The notes under the pieces: model-generated
What the model saw: the letters and a program-made list of their open reading frames with translations, nothing else
Database searches by the model: none
What the model was told of the DNA's origin: nothing
Translations under genes and position numbers: made by a program
Shown: positions 1-5,174 of the stretch, piece after piece
Layout of the letters: each line of letters opens with the position of its first letter
How positions within the stretch are numbered: position 1 is the stretch's first letter
From: a virus
Strand: one strand, 5' to 3'
IMG/VR virus record: IMGVR_UViG_3300025570_000105
Span: 1 to 24,915 of that record
DNA: 24,915 nt

Positions 1-451
1 CAGCTTTTTGTTGGTCTAATAAATAACCACTTTGTTTAACAAGTTTCTTACCTAAATTACCAACTTGTTTACCAACGTCTTTGAATGTAACCGCTAATAA
101 TTTAACTTCTTTAACAGCATCTTCATGAATATTTAACCTTTTTTGAGCTTTAATAATATCCTCATCAAGAAGTTCAATCTCAGTTTTTTTATGAGTAATT
201 AAACGTTCTTTTTTATCAATTTCGCCTTGACTAACCTTACTACCCTTGGCTTTCATCGCAAGTAAAATTGCCTCCTGTTTTTCTAATTTTTCATTTAAAG
301 CAGTACGTTTCCCTGTAATAAAATTTATATTAGATTGTAATTCTTTAGTTTCGTTTAAAAGTTTATTGTAATCACTTAAACTTTTAGAAGCTTCACGAAT
401 TAATTTAACTTTCTCAACATGTGCATTAATGTCATCGTCTTTCTTAGCCAT
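1..451 (-). CDS. Partial coiled-coil virion protein, possible start of the tail tape measure
   Basis: The gene starts with ATG at 451 and stays open to the left edge (150 codons seen), so its C-terminus is missing. The visible part is highly charged and helical, rich in Lys, Glu, Leu and Ile with heptad-like spacing, broken by a short GSKVSQGE turn. It ends with a stretch containing VGKQVGNLGKKLVKQSG. No catalytic motif or membrane segment is visible. Its start overlaps the stop of the 401-aa gene by 8 nt, so the two are translationally linked. In contractile-tailed phages the tape measure gene follows sheath, tube and the assembly chaperones, which is this position. That placement and the coiled-coil character suggest a tape measure N-terminus, but the family was not recognised and another coiled-coil baseplate protein is possible. 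Confidence 0.7.
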   Translation of the reverse strand, partial: MAKKDDDINAHVEKVKLIREASKSLSDYNKLLNETKELQSNINFITGKRTALNEKLEKQEAILLAMKAKGSKVSQGEIDKKERLITHKKTEIELLDEDIIKAQKRLNIHEDAVKEVKLLAVTFKDVGKQVGNLGKKLVKQSGYLLDQQKA

Positions 452-1649
452 TCTTTACTATTTTTATCGCACCTTTACCATATAGTTTACAACTAAGGTC
501 TTTATTACAAAAATTTATTTTTACATTATAAATTGATGGTTCTAACTCTTTTAATATTTCTAATTCCCAATGACCTTGTTTTTTAGTGCCAATTTTAATT
601 ATATTACCTTTTTGAATTTTACCAGTGTATAATTTATTATTTTTAATTAATTTATGTGAAGCGTTAACAATAACACTATTCGTTAATAATTTAAATCTAA
701 CGTCATTTCCTTTAGTTAAGTAAGAGTCGCTGGTTGATTTCTGATTTAAAATTTTATTAATTTGATTAACACCTTTAGGGGATGCGTTTGTTAATGTATC
801 CCAAAAACTTGGTGTTTTTTCAATAGCCTGTAAGAATTCAGGGCTAACTTCAATCTTATCAATTAACTCTTTTTTAGTGAGTTCTCTTTCTTCATCACTT
901 TCTAAATCTTCATCACCTTTATGAACCTCAATTGCTATTATATTATTTATTGGTAATAATTTATTATTTGAATACAGATTCAATACTAAATCATTATTTT
1001 TAAATTTAACTAAATCATTAAAATCTAAATAAATGTTACGATTTCTAAAAATATTAGCTAATTTATCCATTCTACCACTATTAGCATTACCACTTTCACT
1101 TTCAGTTTCAATATCTTCTAACGTACAAGTCAACCGTTTAGGTTCAACCCCAACAACCTTCAATAAGATAGTATTCACTAAAACCACATTTTTACCTTTA
1201 TTTTCTTCCGATGAAATATAAATAACATCACCTTCCCCTGTAGTCTTTAATTCAGAGTTCATATCATCTATTCTTTGAACATTTTCTGGGTCATGTACAT
1301 CAATTACTTCAATATCACCACCACTTTTACCAGTTAAAAATTCTTTTACAGATAATTTCTCTTCTTTACCTTCAAATTTAGAGCTTTTTTTATCACTATC
1401 ATATTCATGTAAAGTGAGTATACTATCTACCATAGCATCTTTAGTAAAAGTATACCAGATTTCACTTTGTTTATCCACCATAACAATCCTACCAGCTAAA
1501 TTTTCAACTATCTCAAATGCCCTTTCAGACCCATCCTTTAAAACAAGTCTAACCATATTGCCATCAGCCATTGATGAAAAACTATCCTTTAACTGAGCTT
1601 CAATCAATAATGAATTGAGAATACTAAAAGCTTTCGTTATATCAACCAT
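444..1649 (-). CDS. Conserved hypothetical virion or assembly protein, 401 aa
   Basis: The product is a soluble 401-aa protein with no membrane segment, signal peptide or catalytic motif that I recognise. The N-terminal 100 residues look alpha/beta, the middle is acidic and low in complexity (runs of Glu, Ser and Asp at about 180-195 and 245-260), and the last 90 residues are Lys-rich and beta-like. ATG at 1649 follows a hairpin terminator and an ATATTTAT box, so it probably opens a transcription unit, continuing into the coiled-coil gene through an 8-nt overlap. Its place between the tail-assembly chaperone ORFs and a possible tape measure suggests a tail or baseplate assembly role. That is context only. 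Confidence 0.75.
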   Translation of the reverse strand: MVDITKAFSILNSLLIEAQLKDSFSSMADGNMVRLVLKDGSERAFEIVENLAGRIVMVDKQSEIWYTFTKDAMVDSILTLHEYDSDKKSSKFEGKEEKLSVKEFLTGKSGGDIEVIDVHDPENVQRIDDMNSELKTTGEGDVIYISSEENKGKNVVLVNTILLKVVGVEPKRLTCTLEDIETESESGNANSGRMDKLANIFRNRNIYLDFNDLVKFKNNDLVLNLYSNNKLLPINNIIAIEVHKGDEDLESDEERELTKKELIDKIEVSPEFLQAIEKTPSFWDTLTNASPKGVNQINKILNQKSTSDSYLTKGNDVRFKLLTNSVIVNASHKLIKNNKLYTGKIQKGNIIKIGTKKQGHWELEILKELEPSIYNVKINFCNKDLSCKLYGKGAIKIVKNG

Positions 1650-1665
1650 AATAAATTCTTTTTAT

Positions 1666-1673
1666 ATAAATAT
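1666..1673 (-). promoter_or_regulatory. ATATTTAT box before the 401-aa gene
   Basis: The core ATATTTAT on the coding strand lies about 17 nt before ATG and just after the hairpin at 1685-1710. It is one of the recurring boxes proposed here as late promoter elements. Confidence 0.45.
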
Positions 1674-1684
1674 CTAATAATAAT

Positions 1685-1710
1685 AAAACCCCTAAAATTT
1701 AGGGGTTTTT
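1685..1710. terminator. Hairpin terminator between the 90-aa and 401-aa genes
   Basis: CCCCTAAA and TTTAGGGG form an almost loopless 7-8 bp stem flanked by AAAA and TTTT, so it can act on either strand. On the coding strand it begins right at the TAG of the 90-aa ORF, and an ATATTTAT box follows. Confidence 0.75.
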
Positions 1711-1711
1711 T

Positions 1712-1984
1712 CTATCTTGGTGTAAATGTCCTTGTTTGGCTATTTTTACCTGTTTTAACTACTTTAGCACCAGAAGATTGTTTTTCTTCTGAATCTAAGT
1801 GTTCGTTTTGTAATGTAATAATAAAGAACCTTCTTTCGTAAGTCGGCATTTTCATTACATCGTCATAAGAAAACCCTAAATGCTTTTTACAAATATAGAT
1901 TTCCTCAAGTAAATGACGTTTATACTCCAAGTTCAGGCCAAAAAAATGATAGGTTAAGGGGAAGAAACGTGTCGATTGACCCAC
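1712..1984 (-). CDS. Small tail-assembly chaperone-like ORF, probably made by frameshift from the upstream gene
   Basis: The frame is open for 90 codons from a GTG at 1984, but it has no ATG until residue 44, and its first 15 codons overlap the end of the 370-aa gene in another frame. The conserved-looking part begins near residue 17 (LNLEYKRHLLEEIY) and continues through FSYDDVMKMPTYERRFF. This resembles the small helical proteins (gpT or gp51-like) paired with tail-assembly chaperones, where an 'mP..ER' segment follows a helix. A run of seven T in the overlap (1940-1946) would allow a +1 or -2 shift from the 370-aa frame, giving a fusion of about 439 aa. The alternative is independent initiation at GTG or TTG, for which I see no convincing ribosome site. 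The TAG stop touches a terminator hairpin. Confidence 0.7.
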   Translation of the reverse strand: MGQSTRFFPLTYHFFGLNLEYKRHLLEEIYICKKHLGFSYDDVMKMPTYERRFFIITLQNEHLDSEEKQSSGAKVVKTGKNSQTRTFTPR

Positions 1985-3032
1985 CCCCAGGAGTCTGAAC
2001 AGTGATATTCATATCAATGCCAGATTCAATTTCATTAACTTTTTTTCTAAAAGTCCTAACGTCACCAATTCTCATTTTCTTATCAATGAAATCACTAACG
2101 ATTTCTTTATCATAATTACCATCAATTGCAATAATTTGCCTTTTCAAAGTATATGTTGATGCATCATTAAATTCGGGGCCAGATTCTTCAGTCATTTTTT
2201 CAATATGCTCTTCAATCTCATCAACATCACCAACATTTAATAATCTATAAGTAACTGTACTTTGACTAATAGGTAATTTATATGTAAAGTGACCATCTTC
2301 ATTAGGTTTTTCAGTTAAATACTTAATACCCAATTTAGACAAATCTATTTCAGCATCAAATTGTTTATACTCATTTTCAGGGTCTGATAATTTAATATTG
2401 TACATTGCACCATAACCAGTAGCACGTAACCAAATCATGATTGCATTCCTGTCTCCAACATGTAAATCTTTATATTTAATTGAAGAATCTAACATTTTTC
2501 TATTAATTAGAATTTCTAAAAATTTTCCTGACTTTAAAAGGTTTGGGTTTGTGATGATATTCTCATCCATAGCGTTTAAATAAGCTACTTTTAATGAACT
2601 TTTACAGTTTTTGTATAATAACCCTTCACTTGGCAATTTTATTAGGTCAAACGGTACGTTTTCTTGTGGTCTACTTAATTCGGCATATTTATCCTCATCA
2701 GGTAACTCAAAATTTTTGTGTGATTTAACTTCGGGTTGTGAATAAGTGATTTTAGCTTTACTTTCATCGATAAAATCCGATTCAATACCTTGAGACTCTG
2801 CTTTTTTCTTAGCAACTAATTCGTCTCTTAATCTTAGCTGTTCAGATAACTTATCAAGACTATCTTTAGTCATTTGGGCTTGAGCATCTAACTCACCATT
2901 AGGTTTATTCTTTTCGATAACACCTATTTCATTACTGGCTTGGGCAGCAATTTTAGTGCCCGTTTCGTTAGCCTCTTTCATAGCGTCAGACATTTTATCT
3001 GATGCTGGAAATACTTGTGGTTTATTTTCCAT
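1920..3032 (-). CDS. T4 gp26/PF12322-like baseplate hub or tail-assembly chaperone
   Basis: The 370-aa product has a charged, Gln/Lys/Glu-rich N-terminal extension (residues 1-115, probably helical or disordered). A globular part follows, with FDLIKLPSEGLLY at 128-140 and LHVGDRNAIMIWLRATGYGAMY-type sequence at 190-211. This LPS.G..Y...D...lR..gYG..Y pattern is what I associate with the T4 baseplate protein family of gp26. T4 gp26 is about 208 aa, so the extension explains most of the extra length. The gene lies after sheath and tube and before a possible tape measure, the usual slot for the tail-assembly chaperone. Its last 22 codons overlap the 90-aa ORF in another frame at a T7 run, recalling the frameshifted chaperone pairs of P2 (E/E+E') and lambda (G/GT). 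The family call is moderate and the chaperone role is inferred. Confidence 0.7.
   Translation of the reverse strand: MENKPQVFPASDKMSDAMKEANETGTKIAAQASNEIGVIEKNKPNGELDAQAQMTKDSLDKLSEQLRLRDELVAKKKAESQGIESDFIDESKAKITYSQPEVKSHKNFELPDEDKYAELSRPQENVPFDLIKLPSEGLLYKNCKSSLKVAYLNAMDENIITNPNLLKSGKFLEILINRKMLDSSIKYKDLHVGDRNAIMIWLRATGYGAMYNIKLSDPENEYKQFDAEIDLSKLGIKYLTEKPNEDGHFTYKLPISQSTVTYRLLNVGDVDEIEEHIEKMTEESGPEFNDASTYTLKRQIIAIDGNYDKEIVSDFIDKKMRIGDVRTFRKKVNEIESGIDMNITVQTPGGGSIDTFLPLNLSFFWPELGV
1938..1949 (-). other. Candidate programmed frameshift site (T7 run)
   Basis: On the coding strand the 370-aa frame reads TCA TTT TTT TGG CCT. The 90-aa frame reads CAT TTT TTT GGC CTG over the same bases. A tRNA-Phe slipping +1 from TTT to TTT re-pairs perfectly, with a TGG codon waiting in the A site. 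A -2 slip would also enter this frame. A -1 slip reaches a TGA within three codons and can be excluded. The sequence shows the overlap and slippery run; use of the site is inferred. Confidence 0.5.
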
Positions 3033-3064
3033 TTTAAAAAACTTGTTTAAATATATTATATACT

Positions 3065-3072
3065 ATAAATAC
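3065..3072 (-). promoter_or_regulatory. GTATTTAT variant box before the gp26-like gene
   Basis: GTATTTAT, one mismatch from the common core, lies about 33 nt before ATG in the 61-nt gap after the 93-aa gene. Confidence 0.38.
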
Positions 3073-3093
3073 TTAAAGTAAAGTTTTTTTTTA

Positions 3094-3375
3094 CTAATCT
3101 AATTCCATATCGGTGATTCTTTCACCATCTTCATCAGAAAACCATTGACTACTTTCAACATCAGTTGGTTCTGGTTGATTTAATAGACACCCACAATCTT
3201 CTTCAATTTCTTCAGTTTCCTCAATAGTTTCCATATCATCACCTAAAAACATCGCTTCATCAATATCTTCTTCATTGGCATACTTCCCATCCCAACTAAA
3301 TGCACTTTCATTACATCTTTGTTCAAAAAGCATATTAGCTTTTTTCATTGCAATTTTTTTATCTTGTCTTCTCAT
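3094..3375 (-). CDS. Small acidic protein with shared MRRxDKK N-terminal tag (copy 3)
   Basis: This 93-aa protein opens with MRRQDKKIAMKKANMLFEQR, nearly the same basic amphipathic segment that starts the two genes upstream. After residue 22 it differs: a very acidic region (IEETEEIEEDCGC around 57-69) with a CGC pair, and an acidic C-terminus. No known domain was recognised. Its first 17 nt overlap the end of the 155-aa gene, so the tag codons double as the upstream gene's last codons, suggesting coupled translation. The cluster lies in the late tail region. The shared tag on different bodies suggests a targeting or binding signal such as loading into the virion, but nothing in the sequence proves this. 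Confidence 0.75.
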   Translation of the reverse strand: MRRQDKKIAMKKANMLFEQRCNESAFSWDGKYANEEDIDEAMFLGDDMETIEETEEIEEDCGCLLNQPEPTDVESSQWFSDEDGERITDMELD

Positions 3376-3826
3376 TGTTTTTTACTTTATCATAAGCTTC
3401 AAACCCATAATGGTCATCAACAAAAGTTTTGATATCATTATCATTATATTCTAACGCTTCCCCATTTTCAATAGCTTCTTCTGGTGAATAATCTGCTAAA
3501 TAACCACCATGTTTTGATGTGATACTATGTAAGTGTTTTGCTTTTTCTAAATCACTGTATAATATATAGGCATCACCATAAATACCATTACCATCTCGCT
3601 TAACAACCATCAAATCAACACTACTATTATCTTTAATGTATTTATTGAACCATTTTTCAATAAATGGGCCAAGAAGAAATGCCACATTTCTATCCCCTTT
3701 TAAAACGGACATCATGGCACCCCAATCAGTGTGAGCGTCACTAGCACTAATTGTTTCATTTAAATATCTTTGTTCAAAAAGAAGGTTTACCTTCTTCATG
3801 TGTATTTTTTTATCGTACCTTCTCAT
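3359..3826 (-). CDS. Small protein with shared MRRxDKK N-terminal tag (copy 2), unknown body
   Basis: The 155-aa product starts MRRYDKKIHMKKVNLLFEQR, matching the N-termini of its two neighbours. The body (residues 25-155) is a mixed alpha/beta soluble domain with segments such as VAFLLGPFIEKWFNKYI, MVVKRDGNGIYGDAYILY and a C-terminal HYGFEAYDKVKN. I do not recognise the fold. ATG at 3826 shares one base with the TAA of the 50-aa gene (TAATG), and its end overlaps the 93-aa gene by 17 nt, so the three genes form one tightly coupled unit. The role is unknown; the position suggests a late or virion-associated protein. Confidence 0.78.
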   Translation of the reverse strand: MRRYDKKIHMKKVNLLFEQRYLNETISASDAHTDWGAMMSVLKGDRNVAFLLGPFIEKWFNKYIKDNSSVDLMVVKRDGNGIYGDAYILYSDLEKAKHLHSITSKHGGYLADYSPEEAIENGEALEYNDNDIKTFVDDHYGFEAYDKVKNNEKTR

Positions 3827-3978
3827 TATTTTAACATTCTAGATAATTCAGGAAATATGTCTGGAACATATGTATACTCTATTTTTTTCTCCTGAATCGT
3901 TGGGTCTTCGGCATTAACCCTTTCTTGAAAACGCTTATTAGCTTCCACCATAGCCGTTTTTTTATCTTGTCTTCTCAT
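3826..3978 (-). CDS. 50-aa protein with shared MRRxDKK N-terminal tag (copy 1)
   Basis: A short complete ORF of 50 codons runs from ATG at 3978 to TAA at 3826-3828. The N-terminus, MRRQDKKTAMVEANKRFQER, aligns residue for residue with the tags of the next two genes (pattern MRRxDKKxxMxxxNxxFxxR). The remaining 28 residues hold a Tyr/Pro-containing stretch and end in SRMLK. It starts 5 nt after the HExxH gene and has an ATATTTAT box at 3986-3993, and its stop overlaps the next ATG (TAATG). The matching tag and tight packing make it a real gene despite its size. The function is not known. Confidence 0.72.
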   Translation of the reverse strand: MRRQDKKTAMVEANKRFQERVNAEDPTIQEKKIEYTYVPDIFPELSRMLK

Positions 3979-3983
3979 AACTT

Positions 3984-4328
3984 TTATAAATATTTAACCC
4001 ATGCCCAGAATTTTCTAGTTTTAAGATAATCTGGGTTTCCTTCATTTGTTTTAGCCTCTCTTTCAAAAGAAAGGTTTTGATATGCTTTAGTACCAAATAT
4101 AAATAATTTAATAAACCACTCTAATGTATAAAAAACATAAAATGGTATTACCAACATTTCAATTTGTTGTTTTATATGAATACTTTCATGTCTAATTATA
4201 TTTTTTGGGTTATTTTTATACTTCTCACGTAAGATTATAAATGGGAATAATGTAATTCCACCTATTGACATAAAAATGCTAAGGTTTTTTAAAAAGTTGT
4301 CGTTGTATTTAATTATTGGTATCTTCAT
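3984..4328 (-). CDS. Small membrane protein with HExxH metalloprotease-like motif
   Basis: The 114-aa product has a hydrophobic segment at about 14-33 and another at about 58-78. Between them lies RHESIH (His47-Glu48-x-x-His51), an HExxH zinc-site motif. After the second segment comes SFEREA (Glu89/Glu91), which could give the third ligand as in gluzincins. The C-terminus ends FWAWVKYL. I associate this arrangement (HE.IH..QQ.E......Y..E.........Y....FE.EA) with short conserved hypothetical proteins of Bacteroidota, so it may be host-derived. At this length it is either a minimal membrane peptidase or a degenerate relative. It has its own box at 4333-4340 and follows a strong terminator. Roles in lysis or envelope crossing are possible but unproven. 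Confidence 0.75.
   Translation of the reverse strand: MKIPIIKYNDNFLKNLSIFMSIGGITLFPFIILREKYKNNPKNIIRHESIHIKQQIEMLVIPFYVFYTLEWFIKLFIFGTKAYQNLSFEREAKTNEGNPDYLKTRKFWAWVKYL
3986..3993 (-). promoter_or_regulatory. ATATTTAT box before the tagged small-gene cluster
   Basis: The core overlaps the last codons and stop of the HExxH gene and lies 8 nt before the ATG of the 50-aa gene. At so short a distance the transcript would be nearly leaderless. Confidence 0.35.
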
Positions 4329-4332
4329 AATT

Positions 4333-4340
4333 ATAAATAG
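4333..4340 (-). promoter_or_regulatory. CTATTTAT variant box before the HExxH gene
   Basis: One mismatch from the core, located between the terminator at 4355-4388 and the ATG, 4 nt from the start codon. Confidence 0.35.
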
Positions 4341-4354
4341 TTTATTAAATAAAA

Positions 4355-4388
4355 AAAACCACTTTAGTAGCGAAACTTAAGTGGTTTT
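4355..4388 (-). terminator. Hairpin terminator after the 49-aa membrane protein
   Basis: AAAACCACTT pairs with AAGTGGTTTT over a 14-nt loop. On the minus strand the stem is followed by eight T, a classical intrinsic terminator. The box for the HExxH gene follows within about 20 nt. Confidence 0.82.
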
Positions 4389-4422
4389 AATAGCCGTTAG
4401 ACTATAATCGGTCCTAAACCGT

Positions 4423-4572
4423 TTATTTTAATTTTTCTTGTTCTTCAATTTCTTGATTATCAATATCTTCATATATATCTTTTAAAGTTTCACCTCTAGT
4501 GACCCTTTTATAAATTATAACCCCAAGTACTAGTGCTATACATGCTATTCCTAAAATATTTTGTATCTCCAT
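4423..4572 (-). CDS. 49-aa single-pass membrane protein
   Basis: ATG at 4572 opens 49 codons ending in TAA. Residues 5-20 (NILGIACIALVLGVII) form one clear membrane helix, followed by a basic stop-transfer YKRVTR and an acidic, probably helical cytoplasmic tail rich in Asp, Glu and Lys. The gene starts 27 nt after the tail tube stop and is followed by a strong hairpin terminator, so it is the last gene of the tube unit. Its size and topology would suit a small holin, a spanin partner or a membrane anchor. No family was recognised. The adjacent HExxH membrane protein makes an envelope-related pair conceivable. Confidence 0.65.
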   Translation of the reverse strand: MEIQNILGIACIALVLGVIIYKRVTRGETLKDIYEDIDNQEIEEQEKLK

Positions 4573-4599
4573 TTATCTTTATTTAATTTTTATAATTAT

Positions 4600-5088
4600 T
4601 TAGAATAATAAAATTGCTCTATCAAATCTTAATGTTGCGTTAACTTCAGCTATCCCATCATCTTCCATTGATAAATCACCAAATCCAACGTTGGTTAACA
4701 TAGTCCCTTGTAATTGCCATTTCTCAACAACAACTCCAGTTGGGTCTAACATTTCTATTTCAACATCTTTTTTATATCCAGCAGCATAACCTTGTCTACC
4801 TGTTACAGATTCAGATTGTAATCTAACCCATTCCATAATAGCTTGAGATGTAGATGGTCCAATAGCGTCTCTAAACACTACTTCAATAGTTTCCCATGTA
4901 AATCTACCAATAACCCACGTTGATGTGTTTAAGAATGGTATTTCAACTTCGCCTTGCGTAATTGAAGGACGTGATGCGCTAGATAACCACCATTGTTGAA
5001 TACCTAATTCAGCTGGAAATCTCATTAACCATCTATTCTTTTTCTTTGGCTCATAAGGTACTGGCATTTTCATTAGTAAATCACTCAT
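4600..5088 (-). CDS. Tail tube protein (T4 gp19-like)
   Basis: The 162-aa product matches T4 gp19 (163 aa) in length and pattern: an N-terminal MPVPYEPKKKNRWLMRFP entry, a beta-rich core with RPSITQGEVEIPFLN and TWETIEVVFRDAIGPSTSQAIMEWV, then YKKDVEIEMLDPTGVVVEKWQLQG and a C-terminal strand ending in LRFDRAILLF. Such proteins form the inner tube of contractile tails as stacked hexamers. The gene follows the sheath gene, as in T4 (18-19). It has an A-rich leader of about 40 nt and an extended TTACATATTTAT box (5127-5138) overlapping a hairpin after the sheath stop, fitting strong separate late expression. Confidence 0.93.
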   Translation of the reverse strand: MSDLLMKMPVPYEPKKKNRWLMRFPAELGIQQWWLSSASRPSITQGEVEIPFLNTSTWVIGRFTWETIEVVFRDAIGPSTSQAIMEWVRLQSESVTGRQGYAAGYKKDVEIEMLDPTGVVVEKWQLQGTMLTNVGFGDLSMEDDGIAEVNATLRFDRAILLF

Positions 5089-5126
5089 AATATTTTTGTT
5101 TTAATTTTTAAATTGTTTATTTAATA

Positions 5127-5138
5127 ATAAATATGTAA
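5127..5138 (-). promoter_or_regulatory. Extended TTACATATTTAT box before the tail tube gene
   Basis: This 12-base form is identical before tube, sheath and the 558-aa protein, each about 40 nt before ATG with an A-rich leader. Here it overlaps the second arm of the post-sheath hairpin. Confidence 0.6.
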
Positions 5139-5164
5139 GGAAAGATTTATTTTCCCTTACATAT
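5131..5164 (-). terminator. Hairpin after the tail sheath gene
   Basis: ATATGTAAGG-AAA pairs with TTTCCCTTACATAT (13 bp, one bulged base, 7-nt loop). It lies 10 nt after the sheath stop. The trailing sequence is AT-rich without a pure T-run, so it may end transcription weakly or protect the 3' end. The tube promoter box overlaps its second arm. Confidence 0.6.
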
Positions 5165-5174
5165 TATATTTTTT

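Noticed and set aside
1033-1596. Plus-strand ORFs of about 60 aa inside the 401-aa gene
   Set aside because: They lie antisense to a longer, better supported gene, have no promoter or coupling, and show low-complexity Leu/Ser/Ile composition typical of reading AT-rich genes backwards. The same holds for plus-strand ORFs within 8497-8976, 9944-10222, 11161-12124, 12474-12869 and 15201-15389, and for minus-strand ORFs inside the SNF2 and polymerase genes.
1938-1949. A -1 frameshift of the P2 E/E+E' type
   Set aside because: Shifting -1 at the T7 run reads LA and then TGA, so it cannot enter the 90-aa frame.
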